The notes: a model not told the origin generated them from the sequence alone. 64,000 nucleotides of DNA from Spirodela intermedia (GCA_902729315.2 LR746270.1:3372501-3436500), one strand, 5' to 3'. Counted from the first letter of the stretch, positions 26,022-39,583 are shown. Numbers and translations are program-made.

Positions 26022-26400
26022 ATAAAATATGAGGCCATCGAATGGACGGCGGGGATTTTCATGAGCGAGTTAGATAAACGGTTTCAATTTTCGCGTATAA
26101 CCTCCAAAAAGGGAAAGATTAAGGGGGCTAAATTTAATCCTTTAAAAAGTACTAAGGACGGAATTTAGATTGCCGTACGTTTCGAGATGTACGATGATTG
26201 AATGCGCGTAGCAAATCGATAGTTGGACAAAAACGGGTTTGGTAAAATATGGACGGCAAGGATTTTCAGGAGTGAGTCAGCTGAACGATTTTTCCTTTAA
26301 AAAAATTAAGGCCGAGATCTGCATTATCGTACGTTTGAGATCTACGGACAGGATTTTTAAACGCATTATTGACGGCATATGATGATAGACCCCGTGACAC
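26022..26400. repeat. Imperfect tandem duplication upstream of the CAP-G2 gene
   Basis: Two related units start at about 26022 and 26238. Shared phrases include TAAAATATG, GGACGGC(G/A)(G/A)GGATTTTCA, (G/A)TCGTACGTTT-type and GAGAT(G/C)TACG(A/G). The second unit lacks about 50 nt. It sits 180-560 bp upstream of the CAP-G2 start codon, so it may lie in that promoter. Confidence 0.55.
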
Positions 26401-26581
26401 TGGATCACCGAATGCACGGTGGATGATGACGATCTCGTCTTCCCTTTCACGATCATCCATCTTTCAATGAGCGGGAGGAGCCACAGGCTTTTAAATTCAG
26501 ATCCCCAGATTGTTTTCCCGCCTTTGGGAAGGGATCCACAGAAGGACCGAACAGAGCGACGGCAAGCGGTAGGCTCCCAGA

Positions 26582-29500
26582 ATGGAGAAGAGGCTTCGAT
26601 CATCTCTACGATCTTCAGCCGAGGAATTTCTAGCGGCCGCTGCCTCTGAATCGGAATCGAAGCAAGTCAAATCGGCCCTCAAAGCTTTGATCTGCAGTAT
26701 CACCCCTTCCTCCGATCTCTGTACTTCCCTCCCTGCGGCCCTCCACCTCGCCCTCTCCAGGAGCCTCGATTGCTTCAGGAACTCCCTCCAATCGCAGGCC
26801 AGAGACGATGGAGACCGCTCCTCGCGTTCGCCGCCAGTCAAGCGGGTACGCCGGTGGGAGGAGAGTTCGCCTTCCCCGAGCAATGATGGTGCGGAGGAAC
26901 TGCCTGTTAGCCAGGCCGAGACACTAGCTCGACTGAGGGACATTCGGAGGTATGCTTGCATCGCTCATATTTGCGTTTCACATCCGAGGAAGAGCTTTAG
27001 TCCACCCGATTTCCTGCCTTGCGTACGGTCTCTGCACGACTGCCTCATCCTCTTTGAGACGGACGACGAGCTCCTGTTGGAGGTTGCGAGCCTGTGCGAG
27101 AAGTGGTGGAAAGAGAAGCTCCCGGAGAGGGAAGCTTTGATTTCTCAGTCCCTGCCATTTCTGCTTTCGAGGTCCCTGACAATGAACAAGAAGACGTATG
27201 TACACCGGGTTTACGCAATGAGAGATGCCTTTCTGTTGTTTGATTTCCACGATGAAAGCATCGAGGACCTGAAGTTGCTCCTCCTTCGGTGTGTGATCAC
27301 GCCTCTGTACCTTAAAACTGACGAGGGTAGGCGATTTATTGCCTTTATGCTGACATTGAATGGCAAGCTATTGAAAGAGGCTCTTGCGTTGATCAAGTCC
27401 CAGATTCCATTCGGAAGAAAAACAGTTCTGGAGGCATATGCTGATATTTTGTTTAGGTTTTGGAAGCATTCAGAAGACTCTTTCCGAACGGAAACTGAGG
27501 ACGGGTTCCTTCAATCGCTTATTGAGGGAGCAATCTATGCAAGCTCAAGGTCGCTTGCAAACTCCATTCGAAGAATATTGAGAGGGTTCATTGACAACAG
27601 GGCAACGGATGGCGTAGATAAGCTGCTGTTTAGACTTGCTGAGCCAGTTTTATTCCGGTCCCTGCAGGTAATTCATTGTCCAATCTGACCAGAGGCTCGT
27701 GTAATTTGAAGTTGTATCATAGTTTGCCAAGAAGTAATGTCTCCTCTTTTAAGTTGACCGAGCAGTGATCTCGTCTTTTAAATCAAGTAATATAGTGTCA
27801 GTTCATACTGTGTTTACAGAAGTCATGCATTTATTCTACGTAAATATCGCACTATGAAGAGTATTCAACTAAAATCAATCATATTTAGGCCAGCGCTTGC
27901 AAAATTGGAGGTTTCTAGTGAACACCTACCTTCACGCGCAAGTTTAAAATGACAGTAAATAAATGGATAAAATATTGTTGTTTGTCAGGTAACAGTATTT
28001 TATGCTGTAATACCTTTTTTCTAGTTTTATGGAGAGAAAAGCATTATAATTTCCGACCGGATTACCACATTAAGAAGGAAAAAGCAGATTACCACATTAA
28101 TGTTTGTCAGATAAACTTATCATGATTCCTATCCCTTCAAACTGACAATCTTTAATCTGGTTAGAAGGCCATCATGAAAATATATTATCAAAACATATTT
28201 TAGTTGTTTTTGGGTGTAGTGATCCATCTAATTGCTTCTCTCCAAACGTCTACCCTTTGATGAACTATGGCATTGAAGAATTATGCCAAAATTGTGCATT
28301 GGAAATGATAATGTGCATCCCTACATCCACCAGTTCAACCTTATGCACAATTTTTCATTTTATTTATTTATTCAACTATTTTGGATGGCAAAAGAGTCTA
28401 ATTATGAAGAGGGATCCTTAAGTTGCCTGCACCATTCTCTCCCCACTATGAGCTATTGAATCGGAGGCTTGCTTCTGAATGTCAGTTCCTTTAGCTGAAC
28501 ATCACTCCATATAATCCGTTTCTCTGACAACTTCAGAGAAACGGATTATATAATTTTATGATTTACTGATGGTTGTAAGTTTTTACTACGACTTTCGTGT
28601 ACTGATTAGTAGTTAACTGTTTCTATTTACTGACGGTAAGCTTTTAGAACTACTCCATTTCCGAGTATGCATCCTGTAACAACTCTCCCGCAACCTGAAG
28701 AATGAAAGCTTTACTATGCAGTGGTCCATGAACACTATTATCATATTAATAATGAGTACCGAACATCGATTTAATTGTTTCAGGTTGCAAATTCAAATGT
28801 CCGTCAGAATGCACTGCACTTGCTTATCGATATGTTCCCCCTTGAAAACCCTGATGTTACCAGGGAGGCTAAGAACGAATTGCTCGAGAAGCAGTTTTTT
28901 TTATTGGAAAGGTTGCTAGCAGACGATTCACCAGATATTCGATCTGTCGCAGTGGAAGGCTGTTGTCGTGTGCTTTATCTGTTTTGGGAAGTTATTCCAT
29001 CTTCCACAATAACCAAGATGCTAACAAAGATCATCGATGATATTTCACATGATGCATCCAATGATGTTAAACTATCAACCTTGAAAGGCATCGCATATTT
29101 ACTCGGAAACCCACAAGCTTCTGAAGTTCTTAAAGTTCTACTTCCAAGACTTGGATTCATGTTTCTGGATCCCTTTCTTTCTGTTCGCATGCACGTTTGT
29201 GATCTCCTTCTGGCAGCTAAAACTATTCGGAGTTTCCAGTTCAATAAGGTATGCACGTATTACTATTTCTTGTTTCCATTTTTGGAATGCATTTTCTTCT
29301 CTGACCCACCCACAATTTGTTTGTCCCAGGTAGTGGATCTTGATATTTTGTTATCTTCATTGGCCAATGATCATCCCATTGTTGCCCAGAAAATAGTATC
29401 GCTGCTAATGCCCTCTTATTTTCCGTCAAAAGTAACGACGAAGGAAGCCTGCAATCGTTTCATTGCTCTGGTAAAAAGGTCTCCTGCTGCCGGGGCGAGA

Positions 29501-30810
29501 TTCTGCGAGTTCGCCCGGCTGGAGGGCTCATCTTCAAAGTCCCTCATAGAACTCGTCAAAGCATGCTTCAACCTGGCCACTTCTTCCTCCGAGGATCTGA
29601 CTCCTGGTCAGATTGACGGCCTGTTCACGGCGTCTTCCAACCTTTGCCGCGATTTGTCAAGCGACGCAGCCTGTAAGGCGACCCTCTGCAAGTTTTTCTC
29701 GAAGGAAACGTTGAAGTCTCTGCTATCCACCATTTCATCCGTCCGAGCTCAGAATTCCATCTTAAGTATTGCGTCCTTCGTTTACCCTGACGGCCTCGTT
29801 GACTTTCATGACAACTGCATGCGGCTGATCAAGAACTGTTCTTCCCTAACTGGGAAGGTGGAGATGCAAGCTGAGATACGGAGGGTTCATAGGCTTATGG
29901 TCTCTAATGGTCGGTCTAATGATCTCTTTGGGGCTCTGGCAGACATCCTTCGAATGGCCGCTTCCAGGATCTCTGAAAAGCTGGAGCTGCCGTCGGGGAG
30001 GAAGAAGAAGAAGAAGAAGATAGAAAAAACGAGGAAAAAGACGACCTCGAAGAACTCGGATCTTCCTCTCTTGGCTGGTTCTGAAGACTGCGCCGTCGCT
30101 GCGGCAGCAGCTTGGCAAGTGAAGGATCTCCTCGCAGAGACTGAGACTCGGACGGCCATGTTGACTTCTCCATTCTTGGAATCGGTTTCCTCGTCGCTGG
30201 GCACGATTTCTCGGGTCTTTATAGAAAAGTCAGCGAGCTGGGAGCAAGTGGATTTGTTGCCTGTTCTCGCCTACACCACTCTTTCCTTGTACAGGTCTCT
30301 TCAGGACGTTGACTTGACTAAAGTGGTAGATCCTCCTACCGACAGCTCTGGCGAGCCGCGTTCTTCTGGTTCATTGCGGGAGGTGAGATTCCATGGCCTT
30401 TTGACTTCTCTTTCAAACAGTGAACACATCCGCTTAGCTTTTCCTGTGGTCGGATGCTATCTTTAGTAAGCTTGCTCTCCTTACAAGAACTGTTTTCCAA
30501 ATTTAGAGGCGGAAATGTATCTACTGCGTTGAATTATCGGGCGCAATGCTTCTTGTTCCTGATGAATTCTCTTTTTTCAATTCAATTAAATTCTGCATTG
30601 AAATAATGTTGTATCGATTGGCTCCAGGGTTTGACTTTGGAGGAGACGCTGGAGGGCCTGCTGGATTCTGCGGAGACACTCTTCCATGGAGCCGATTCGA
30701 ATCGGAAAGGGGCCGAGGGGTCAGCCCCGTTGACCAGGTCCCGGAGGAGACAAACTCTGAACGCTTCCTCCACCCCAACAGTTCCAGGTAAATAAACGCG
30801 CCCCTTCCCA

Positions 30811-30846
<36 letters not shown>

Positions 30847-31765
30847 AAAATCTAATTTTTTTTTCATCTCTAATATCTTAGGCACCGATCCAGAAGACAA
30901 CCCCCCCGGAGAGGTGGAGGAGAAGACGATCTCCGGCGTGGTGCGCGTCTCCACCGCGCTCCTCAAGTTCATAGCCGACGCCGCCACCCTCCGCCTGATC
31001 CCCCCCTCCCATCCCCGCTGGCCGCTCTTCGCCTCCACCTTCCTCCGCCACCTCACCTCCACCTCCCACAATGCCGCCGCCCTCTTCCCCTTCGCCAAGA
31101 GCTCCTTCACCTACGCCGCCAAGCTCCTCCATGTCCTCCTCTCCGCCGCCGCCGCCGACCAGCCCCTCCATCAGGTACCACTCCTCCCTTACTCTTCCTC
31201 CCTCGCCCACGACCTCCTCGACCTCGCCGCTGCCGCCTCCCTCCGCCTCTCCACGGCGCGTCCATGGCTCCCCGACCTCCTCCTCGCCCTCGCCTCCCCC
31301 CGACTCGCCGCCGACTCGCCGCCACCGACTCAGCCCACCCATCTCCCGCTCTGGCTCCGATCCCTCGGCGCGGCGGAGCTCCGCCAGTTCGCCGGCGATG
31401 GCGACGGTGGCGGAGGCGCTCCTCCGGCGATCGTGGGGCTCCTCCGAGCGGCGGCGGCCCTGCTGAGGAAGGGGAACCCGAAGGTGCTGGCTGCCGTTGG
31501 GGCGGTGCTGGTGGAGGCTATGGAGGTGGGATTGCGGGCGGGGGACTTCGACTTGGTTCTCGGCCTCGTGAGATTCTTGAGTTTGGAGGTTGCGGAGGCG
31601 GAGGGGGCCCCACCGTGCGGGTTTTTGAACGAGGCCCACAAGTTGGTGGGCCAGGCTCTGGCTGACGCGGAGGAAGGGGAAGAGCAGGGGAGGCGGAGGC
31701 TGGAGGCTGCTGAGGAGCTCCTCAGGTCTCTCTGCGGGGGCGTCCCGTCTCACTTTCCTGTTTAG
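26582..31765 (+). CDS. CAP-G2: Condensin-II complex subunit G2 (CAP-G2/HEB1-like), 5 exons
   Basis: Exons: 26582-27667, 28784-29248, 29330-30382, 30628-30787 and 30882-31765, giving about 1215 aa, close to the Arabidopsis length. The product is an alpha-helical HEAT-repeat protein. Examples are the segment VANSNVRQNALHLLIDMFP after exon 1, then LADDSPDIRSVAVEGCCRVL, and a lysine-rich likely nuclear signal GRKKKKKKIEKTRKK near residue 740. CAP-G2 is one of two HEAT subunits of condensin II, which compacts chromosomes; the Arabidopsis gene (HEB1) is linked to tolerance of excess boron and DNA damage. Assignment rests on overall length and remembered similarity of the N-terminal and central HEAT parts; the C-terminal exon is less diagnostic. 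That last exon is far more GC-rich than the others. A CT tract at about 30811-30845 precedes it in the intron. Confidence 0.85.
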
Positions 31766-32612
31766 AGGGAGAGAGTGAGATAGGTGGTAAATTTTCTCGA
31801 CCCAGCCCGAGGAGAGGATGCAAGGGTTGGGCTCCCTGTTCCCAAGCTTTCCTCCTCTCTCTCTCTTACGCCTCTAATCTGCCGACTTAGGGAGAGTTTT
31901 CGATCGGGCTAATGAAAAATAAGAAAATATAATTCGGTGAAATGGAAATGATTTCGTTTAATCGATGAGTACGAAAAATAGTCCTTTTTTAAAAATAGAA
32001 ATTGTGCCACTTTTTAATCTGGTTTTATCAGAATTTCTGTTTGATTTTTAATGTATTATAAGTGGTTTTAATCCGGGGTCGCTTCGCCTGCCTTGCATTA
32101 GTGTTGACTCTGTGGGGCCCGCACTGCCACGTCACTTCCGCTGGCGCCCGATGGGTGCCATGATCCAGTTGTCCCGTGGCCCCATTGGAAGTTGCGGCCT
32201 CGCCAATAGATGGGGCCCACGTGAAGGATAGATCCGTCAGCTCTTGGTCCTCACCAGTGGGGGTCCAGATGCGCCTTCTTTTGTGTCCTTATTAGAAAGT
32301 CACTGGACGGTTCGATCGTGCCGTTTGCACTCCCTCCATTATCATCTTGCGATGGGCGCAGGTGGGAGAGGTCAACGACGGGGCTGGCTCTAAACGAGGC
32401 AGATGTGGTCAGAGGGTCGCATTTTACTATTTCCTGATAATTTTATCTTTCCAATGGCTTTCAGTTATAACTCCACAGGAGGGGGGGTTCCCAGATAGAC
32501 TGACTCGACACCCAGCCCGTACGTCGATAAGCCCCTGCCCGTGTCTCTCGCTCGTAATGGGCCGGCCCAATATGTGGGAGTCCATTTTGTCTTGCGTCGT
32601 GGTAATCCAGTT

Positions 32613-32675
<63 letters not shown>

Positions 32676-33244
32676 TTGTGTGTAAAGTAATGAGTGGTGC
32701 TCAGTACTGCGTGGTAGAAACCCGGCAGATGGTTTTAGAGAAGAATCGTAAAAGACCACCGGTCGGGTTCATGTCGTCTGTCCACTCACGGAGAAGGCCA
32801 CTTGACAAAGACAGCGGCCGCGTTCGATGTCGGCACCAACCGTCCCCCCCTCCGGGCCACACGTATACATTTATATATATATATATATATATATGTCTCA
32901 TGTATTTCACCTTTGTAAACTATACCATTCGCTGTCAGGGTTTCTTCTCCCTCCGTTGATTGGCGGCAAACCCGAAGAAACTTAGGAAACAGCTCCTCCC
33001 GAAGAGGATGGCAGGGGAGAATTAGCCCGTGGAGCGAGAATCGGAGCAGCAGAATATGGGAGATGTTAGAGAGAGGGAGATATCAGGTTGACCTATGATA
33101 CCATACTAATGACGATTTCATCGTCGTCTCTCACTCTATTTACATTCCTGCCCTCCTTACCCACCGCGCGACACATGGCTGAGAGAGGACTTACGGGTTC
33201 ACCGCCACGTCGGACCATGCTGCGCGGGGAGCCGCTTGATCGAC
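31766..33244. other. Intergenic region between two convergent genes
   Basis: Contains 3' flanks of CAP-G2 (+) and the ARM gene (-). A long (TC)n microsatellite lies at about 32619-32671 and a (TA)n run at about 32871-32894. No recognisable gene. Confidence 0.6.
32619..32671. repeat. (TC)n microsatellite
   Basis: More than 25 TC units in an uninterrupted run. Confidence 0.95.
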
Positions 33245-34573
33245 CTAATCCGGTCCATCAGCCGCCGTCCATCGGCTGTTTCCCGCTCTCGCCAGCCGCA
33301 GCAGCCCGATCAACGCCTCCGCCTGAGATTTTTTTGTTGTAAAAAAAAGGTCATTTTCTACCCCCCAATTTTCTCATCCATCCTAGAAGCACCAGGAGAA
33401 TAAATCCAATACAAATAAATAAATAAATAACAATATATAACCCTATTAAAAAATTTAAAAATAAATGAAAATATTTATAAAAAATAAATGAAGGAAAAAT
33501 TACATTAAAATGAGTCATTAAATATAAATAAAATGAAATAAATGCCGAGCCACGAACTAATTTCACTATTCGACGATGATTGGTACTACCTTCTTCCTGG
33601 CCTTGGTAGTACCGGCCTGCGAGAGGGCGATGAGGGGAGGGATGGCGCCCTCGCGGGCGACCATGCTACGGTAGGCAACGCTCTCCTCGCAGATCTGCAG
33701 GAGTACGGAGGCGGCCATCTCCTTCTGCTTCTCCAGTCCCACCTCGACGATCTCCACAAGCACGGGGATGCCTCCCTCGGCCACGACGGCGGCCCTGGCC
33801 TCGCCAGAGACCACCAGGATGTTCATGACGAAGGCGGCCTTGTCCACCATGCCGGAGTCGGGATCGGCCATTAGCTCGAGGAGAGGCTTCATGATCCCGG
33901 CCTGCACAGCGCGGACCTCGTTCTCCCTCGCGGAGCAGAGCGTGTAGAGGGTGGCTAATGCGTCCTTCTTCCCGCGGAGTGTTCCCGTCTCCAGAAGGTT
34001 CACCAGGAGCGGGATGGCGCCCGACCGTCCAATGGCGACCTTGTGGTCCTCGATATGGCTGAGGCGGAGGAGAGCGAAGGCGGCGTTCTCTTTGGCCGCC
34101 GCGGTGCCAAACTTGAGCGCGCGGACGAGCGGCTTGATGGCGCCGGCGGCGGCGATGGCGTCTCTGTTCTCGTCGCGCAGCGACAGGTTCAGGATGGCCG
34201 TGACGCTGTGCTCCTGGATTTGAGGATCCGTGGAGGACATCAGGGACACGAGCGGCCTCACCGCTCCCTCTCGGACGAACCGGAGGCGGTTATCGGCGTT
34301 ACACTTCGTGAGCAGTCGGATCTCCATCGCCGCCCGGCGCTGCGCCTCGACGGAGTCGGACTCCAGATCAGCGACCAGGCTGCGTTCCAGGCCTTCCGAG
34401 CAGTTGGATTCCGCCGCCGTGGAGGCGATGATCCGGTGTGCGATCTGCGAGTTGAGGGCGAACTCGCCGGATCGTTCACTACCGAAATCGCTGAAAGCTC
34501 CGGAGGAATTCGCGGACGACTCAGAAAAGGTGCGATCCATATACCTGTAGCTCTCCATCATCCCATCTTCCAT
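33245..34573 (-). CDS. ARM-repeat protein (U-box protein 4-like without a U-box), 2 exons
   Basis: Minus-strand exons 34573-33590 and 33322-33245 give 353 aa. The ORF in frame with exon 1 begins upstream at a TTG; the first ATG is at 34573 (MEDGMMESYRYMDR). After a Ser-rich N-terminus (FSESSANSSGAF), tandem armadillo repeats of about 41 residues run from near residue 60, with typical phrases EGAVRPLVSLMSS, EHSVTAILNLSL, AAGAIKPLVRAL, KENAAFALLRLS and SGAIPLLVNLLETG. There is no U-box. The family is known from plant PUB4-like ARM proteins, some linked to hormone or stress signalling; partners here are unknown. The donor AAG|GTAGTA and the distal acceptor join to give AEALIGLLRLARAGN, which replaces the spurious end seen on reading through the intron. 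A (TTC)n tract (plus-strand GAA at 34631-34666) lies in the 5' leader. Confidence 0.9.
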
Positions 34574-36179
34574 TCTCTCCCGACCCAACCCCTGTAGCTC
34601 TCCTGTGGAAGGAGAGCGAGGCTGAGGGTGGAAGAAGAAGAAGAAGAAGAAGAAGAAGAAGAAGAATAAGGGGAGGAGGTCAACTGCAGAGATGAGGCTC
34701 AGAGAGATGCTTTTCCTTTAGGGAGGGTTGTGGGCCCCGCGAGGCAGCGGCACGTGCGTTCCCTCCTCACATCGGCTGAATCATGGTGTAGGCGCACGTG
34801 CGGACCTACGTGGCCGTCGGCGGGAAGGGGGACACTACGGGAGTGGCGTTAATATCTGACGGTGCCGCACCGGTCGTGGCATCAAGGCGCTGACCGCCGA
34901 CAGACACGTGGAAACCACCACGATCACCCCACCTGTACTGCACACGATATTAAATGAGGGGGATATTTGCAAATACCCCCCCGTTTGTACAACACATAAA
35001 ATTACCCTCAAGTAAATTATTTTGCGTCAATACTCCTCATGTCATTGACGACATATCCTGCCAAAAATTTTAATTAAATAATAACTTTTCAAAAAATAGT
35101 GTATGAGCATAATATGTGGAATAATGAGGGGGAGAGGAGAACAAATTCAATTTTTTATATGTCAGGTCAAGTACACTTTTTATAAGCGAGCGCCCCTATA
35201 GTTAGACGTCAACGGTCAATCGTATATTATCCAACTATTTTGTACTTTTATTCTTTTATTAAAATTACCCCACACCCATATCTGTCTCTCTCCCCCTCCC
35301 TACAACCCTCTCTCGCTCTACTGGAAGCCATGCTATATAAAGTATCTTGCTTATTTTATTTCTTACTATATCTGATAAAAATACCTAGAGGACCCTTCAA
35401 TTACTCTCTCTCTCCCACAGTTACTGCTCTGCTCTCTCTCTCTCTCTCTCTTCCTACGAGGTGCCCCCTAACCGACAACTTGGGAGATTAAAAAATAAAA
35501 TAAAAAATCTGTCTCTGTCCCTCTCTCTCTCTTACTAGAATGGTGTCTGCATGCTGGGTCACAGCTGGTCGAGTCATAAGTCAGAAACTATAATATAAAT
35601 AAAGATAAGAAACTAATGACGACGACAGCGCTATTCTCGGGAGACGACGACAGTGACGTCACCCATCACGAAGATGGTGAAGATTTTGTCCGTAAACTAA
35701 TGCAAGGGGAAAATATCAATGATGAGTAATTTAATATTTTTTTTATTCACACACTTTGCCCAATGCCAGATGCTCAAAATACTGTGAATGCGAGGGGGGG
35801 CACCACGACGCACCATAGCCTAGTGCTGGATTATTTAAAAAATAATTAATTATAAAAACTATTTATTTAAGAAACAAATAATTTACAGTGGCATCACAAC
35901 ACCGTCTTTGGGCCTTCTCGGCCCACCGGAAAAGAGCGAGGAAAAGCGTACGGTGTGGTACTATATCGCTTGCGGGAAGAGGCGGTGTCGACACTGCTGG
36001 TTCAGGGCTGACGTCATCGTAACGTACTTTGGCATCTAGTGGGCATGTTCTGTTGATCCTGCGGAACAGCGACCCGCCAGCGGGGATTGGCGTATATAAT
36101 CTTGCTTAGTGGGCGGGCTGGATCGCGTAACTTGTCTCTGGAGTGCTCACCTGGTTCTCTCCCGTGGAGGACTCCAGCC
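34574..36179. other. Divergent intergenic region between the ARM and VDAC genes
   Basis: Holds the 5' leaders of both genes. A (GAA)n run occupies 34631-34666 and several CT-rich stretches lie at about 35280-35540. ACGTG-type cores occur around 34750-34920. The middle (about 34960-35880) is AT-rich and looks like filler. No gene is supported. Confidence 0.5.
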
Positions 36180-39100
36180 ATGAAAGGGCCCGGGCTGTTC
36201 TCCGACATCGGGAAGAAGGGGAGAGGTTAGCGTGCTGTTGATTTTGACTATTTGTTGGCCTCGGTTCTAGCTCATGTATTTTCGGATCAAAATTCAGCCA
36301 TCTTCGTTGTTTTCAGCTATCAACGGTGATTTTCTGATTTGTCTCTCATGTGGGCGTTGATTTCAGATATTCTGGACAAGGACTATAGCTACGACCAGAA
36401 GCTGAGATTATTCACTCGTAGTGCGGCCGGACTGGTACGATTTATCGGTCCTTGCTCATCCGTTATTGATTTTTGCTTTGCTTGACTTTATTAACGCGAA
36501 GTTTCGTCGAAGCTTTGTGAACAAATTCTGTGGAGTCGTCTCGTCTGGCATTGGTTTTCTCCTTCCGCTGGCGCATTGTTTATTTATTGAATGACCGAGT
36601 TGTCTTGTCGTTCTGGAACAGCACATTTTGAGACTTTGCTTGAGTTTGTCGCTGGCTGCAAATGACGTTTTAATTTTTTTTTCGGCGAACTTTAGAGTCG
36701 AGTTCGTTTTAGTTTAACTGTTGGGCTGGTTGTGATTGCTGTGGTTTGTGGGAGTGGGTATTCATTATTTTATGGAGTAGATTGTTTAATCATTTCGGGT
36801 CTACTCTCAACTGTGCATAGATGTTTTTTTTTCTTCTCCCTTGGTTGGCAAGATGGGAAATTTTATTTTTCCAGTTACATTTTTGTGTCTCTCCTTGACC
36901 TAATCTGTTGACTATGAGTATTCTATGGACCGTAATGGCTGTGTATAATCATCTATTGATTTCTGTTCGTTCTCGTGAGTGTCTCGTCTCATTGGATTGC
37001 GCATTGCACATTTATGTCCATCCAAGTATTTATTGGTAGATATGTGCGTCTGTCTGATCAACTTTCTTTTTTTTTCTTGTGAATATTAGTTTCTTGCTGC
37101 CATTCAATGCATCTCCTTTTGGTAAACATTTCAATTTCTATTCTAAACATTTACACGTTCTTTCGCTGTTGGATACTGCGGAAATTTTCTTGTGCGTGAT
37201 GTATGGATAACGTTATGTCATTAAATCATTTTTTCAGTTAACACTTAAGTTTTTCCAAGAACGTTTCCATATCCACTGTTCAAAATCAGCTTCTCTGAGT
37301 TATCTGGACCTTACAGATTGAGTTTCTCTAAGTCTCAACCTCACAAAAAACAAAAAGTTGATTGACTCACCTTCATACTTTTGATAATTTATTTAACAGA
37401 AATCCTATATTGCTGTGCGTTCGACAAGTTATCAAATTAATGTGGGCCTAGTACCTAATTACTCTGCTGTTATGATAGTTATATTATTTTAAATCCCCTT
37501 TTGCCTTTTCTTCTGCTGACTGGTTTTCATCATATCATATGGCAAGTATAATTACAAAGTATATCTGCAACACAGGGGATGTGTCATGTCATCCTGGAAT
37601 TGACATGCTGATTAATTTGGGGTGAGATTATGATTGGTTTTAATGACGTATCTTTTTCAAATCACCAATTATATCCAGAGCTCCACTGTAATTTCAGCAG
37701 AGATCCATTAAAAAAAAATGAGAACGGTATTGGCATAGACTGGCCAGATGGTCCCATTTAGGTATCATTGATGAGATATGGGGTTCCATGCCACTTAAGT
37801 AAAGCTCACATGCATCGTTTACTGTCAAGTCAATAGGTTTCCAAAAAGTGGTCCTCTATTTTATCGCCGCATGGAGAGCTTTCACCTCTCTTTATGTGAT
37901 GCCAATTGATAGTGTTTGAAGTTTTACTTCGCCGAAATTCTGTCTTTTTCATTTATCCTTCTCTCAGATTTTCCTTTTCCCACGAAAAGAGGGAAAACTG
38001 GCGTTAGATTGATTAAATTTACCTTCAATGCTGATGGCCTGTACTTTCTCAAAAAATACGTTATTTCTCGACTGTTGAAGTGTAAGTTCAACTTTTAGCT
38101 TGGTCATCAGCTAGGACCATCTCATTACATTTATTCCGGTTGGGTGTACGGTGGCTGTCTTCTGGCACGTTGTTCATATGCAAAAAAGTGAAGAAACTAA
38201 ATAACACTCACCTCTTGTACGAATATTTTATTTTAATCTGAAAAATTCCAATTGCTCGGAATTGATTAGCAATTCCCTTATATGAAATGTATGCACTGCT
38301 CATATGGTTTATCTTTAATCACTTGAAAAAACAGCCAGGGACAGCTCTGCGAAACAGAAACAAATTGGTGTCTTCTTCTTCTTTACTGAACCAATAACTG
38401 AGTCACGGAAAATCTTCTTTCTCTTTCTATTGTATCTGGTTTTAAAGAATATTATCATGGCTAATGTACTGGTTTTATCCGTTAGCCAGAAGCCGGATGA
38501 TCCTATATGCCCTAGTTTATCATTTCCATCGCAGGGGCTTACAGCAAACTCGGTCAAGAAGGGCGGGCTGTACAGCAGCGACATCACTGCACAGTACAGG
38601 TACAAGAACACCACTGTGGAAGTCAAAGTGGACACGGAGTCAACTGTAAAAGCCTCCCCCTTATCCTCCCCCTCTTTCCAATCTTACGAATCGCCTCTCT
38701 TAAGGAGCCGTCTCGGTCTTTCAAACAGGTTTCGTCAACCATCACGCTTTCAGAGATTCTACCCTTCACCAGGGCGGTTACAACATTTAGGCTACCTGAT
38801 TACAACTCCGGCAAGGTGAGCAGACCCCCAAGATGGAGGATCCATCTCCATGGCATGGCATATGATCTCCGATTTTGGAATCGGAATTAGGGTTCTAAGA
38901 GATAGGGTTCCCCCGCGTTGACTTATTCCTGCTTGTCTGTCCAGGTGGAAGTGCAGTACTTCCACGACCATGCGGGCATGGCTGGAGCGGTGGCTTTGAG
39001 GGCGTCCCCAACCGTTGACCTCTCTGGGACTGTTGGATCCCACGGCATCGTCTTTGGCGCCGAGGCTGGCTTCGATACCACCTCTGGTACCTTGACTAAG

Positions 39101-39583
39101 TACAACGCCGGCCTCAGCCTCCAGAAACCAGACTACATCTTCTCGTTGACTTTGTGAGCCCCCCCCCATACCCTCCTCCCCCACCTCATCGTTCCTTTCT
39201 CTCTCTCTCTCTCCTCATCCTCATCATCATCATGATCTTCTTCTTCTTCTTCTTCTGGTGGTGGTGCTGTCAGAGGGGAAAAAGGGGACACGCTGAGGGC
39301 CTCCTACGTGCACCACCTGGACGATCAGCATGCCAGCGCCGCCGTGGCGGAGGTGACCCGGCGGTTCTCCACCAACAAGAACGCTCTCACTGTTGGAGGC
39401 CTCTACGAGCTGGACCCTTCCACCAGGGTCAAGGCCAAGCTCAACGACGGCGGCAAGCTGGCGGCGCTCCTCCAGCACCGCCTCAGGCCCGGCGGCAGCG
39501 TCCTCACCATATCCGGCGAGCTCGACACCAAGTTCCTCAACAAGAACCCCACCATCGGCCTCTCCCTCGCCCTCGAGCCCTGA
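36180..39583 (+). CDS. VDAC: Mitochondrial outer-membrane porin (voltage-dependent anion channel), 6 exons
   Basis: Exons: 36180-36225, 36367-36434, 38535-38645, 38729-38815, 38945-39153 and 39274-39583. They give 276 aa in six exons, the usual length and exon count for plant VDACs. The protein starts MKGPGLFSDIGKKGRDIL (N-terminal helix), continues with beta strands such as TLTKYNAGLSLQKPD and TLRASYVHHLDD, and ends NPTIGLSLALEP, which matches the conserved terminal strand that serves as the sorting signal. VDAC forms the metabolite pore of the outer mitochondrial membrane. The sequence is divergent from the abundant VDAC1-3 isoforms (for example GLTANSVKKGGLYSSD) and looks closer to the VDAC4 type, a tentative subtype call. 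Intron 2 is 2.1 kb and holds nothing recognisable. Confidence 0.94.

Noticed and set aside
25574-26022. Two plus-strand Leu/Ser-rich open frames
   Set aside because: Produced by the CT-rich microsatellite; no coding evidence.
30878-31753. 291-codon minus-strand open frame
   Set aside because: Opposite the GC-rich last exon of CAP-G2. GC-rich sequence has few stop codons, and the Gly/Glu-rich translation is the complement of coding sequence.
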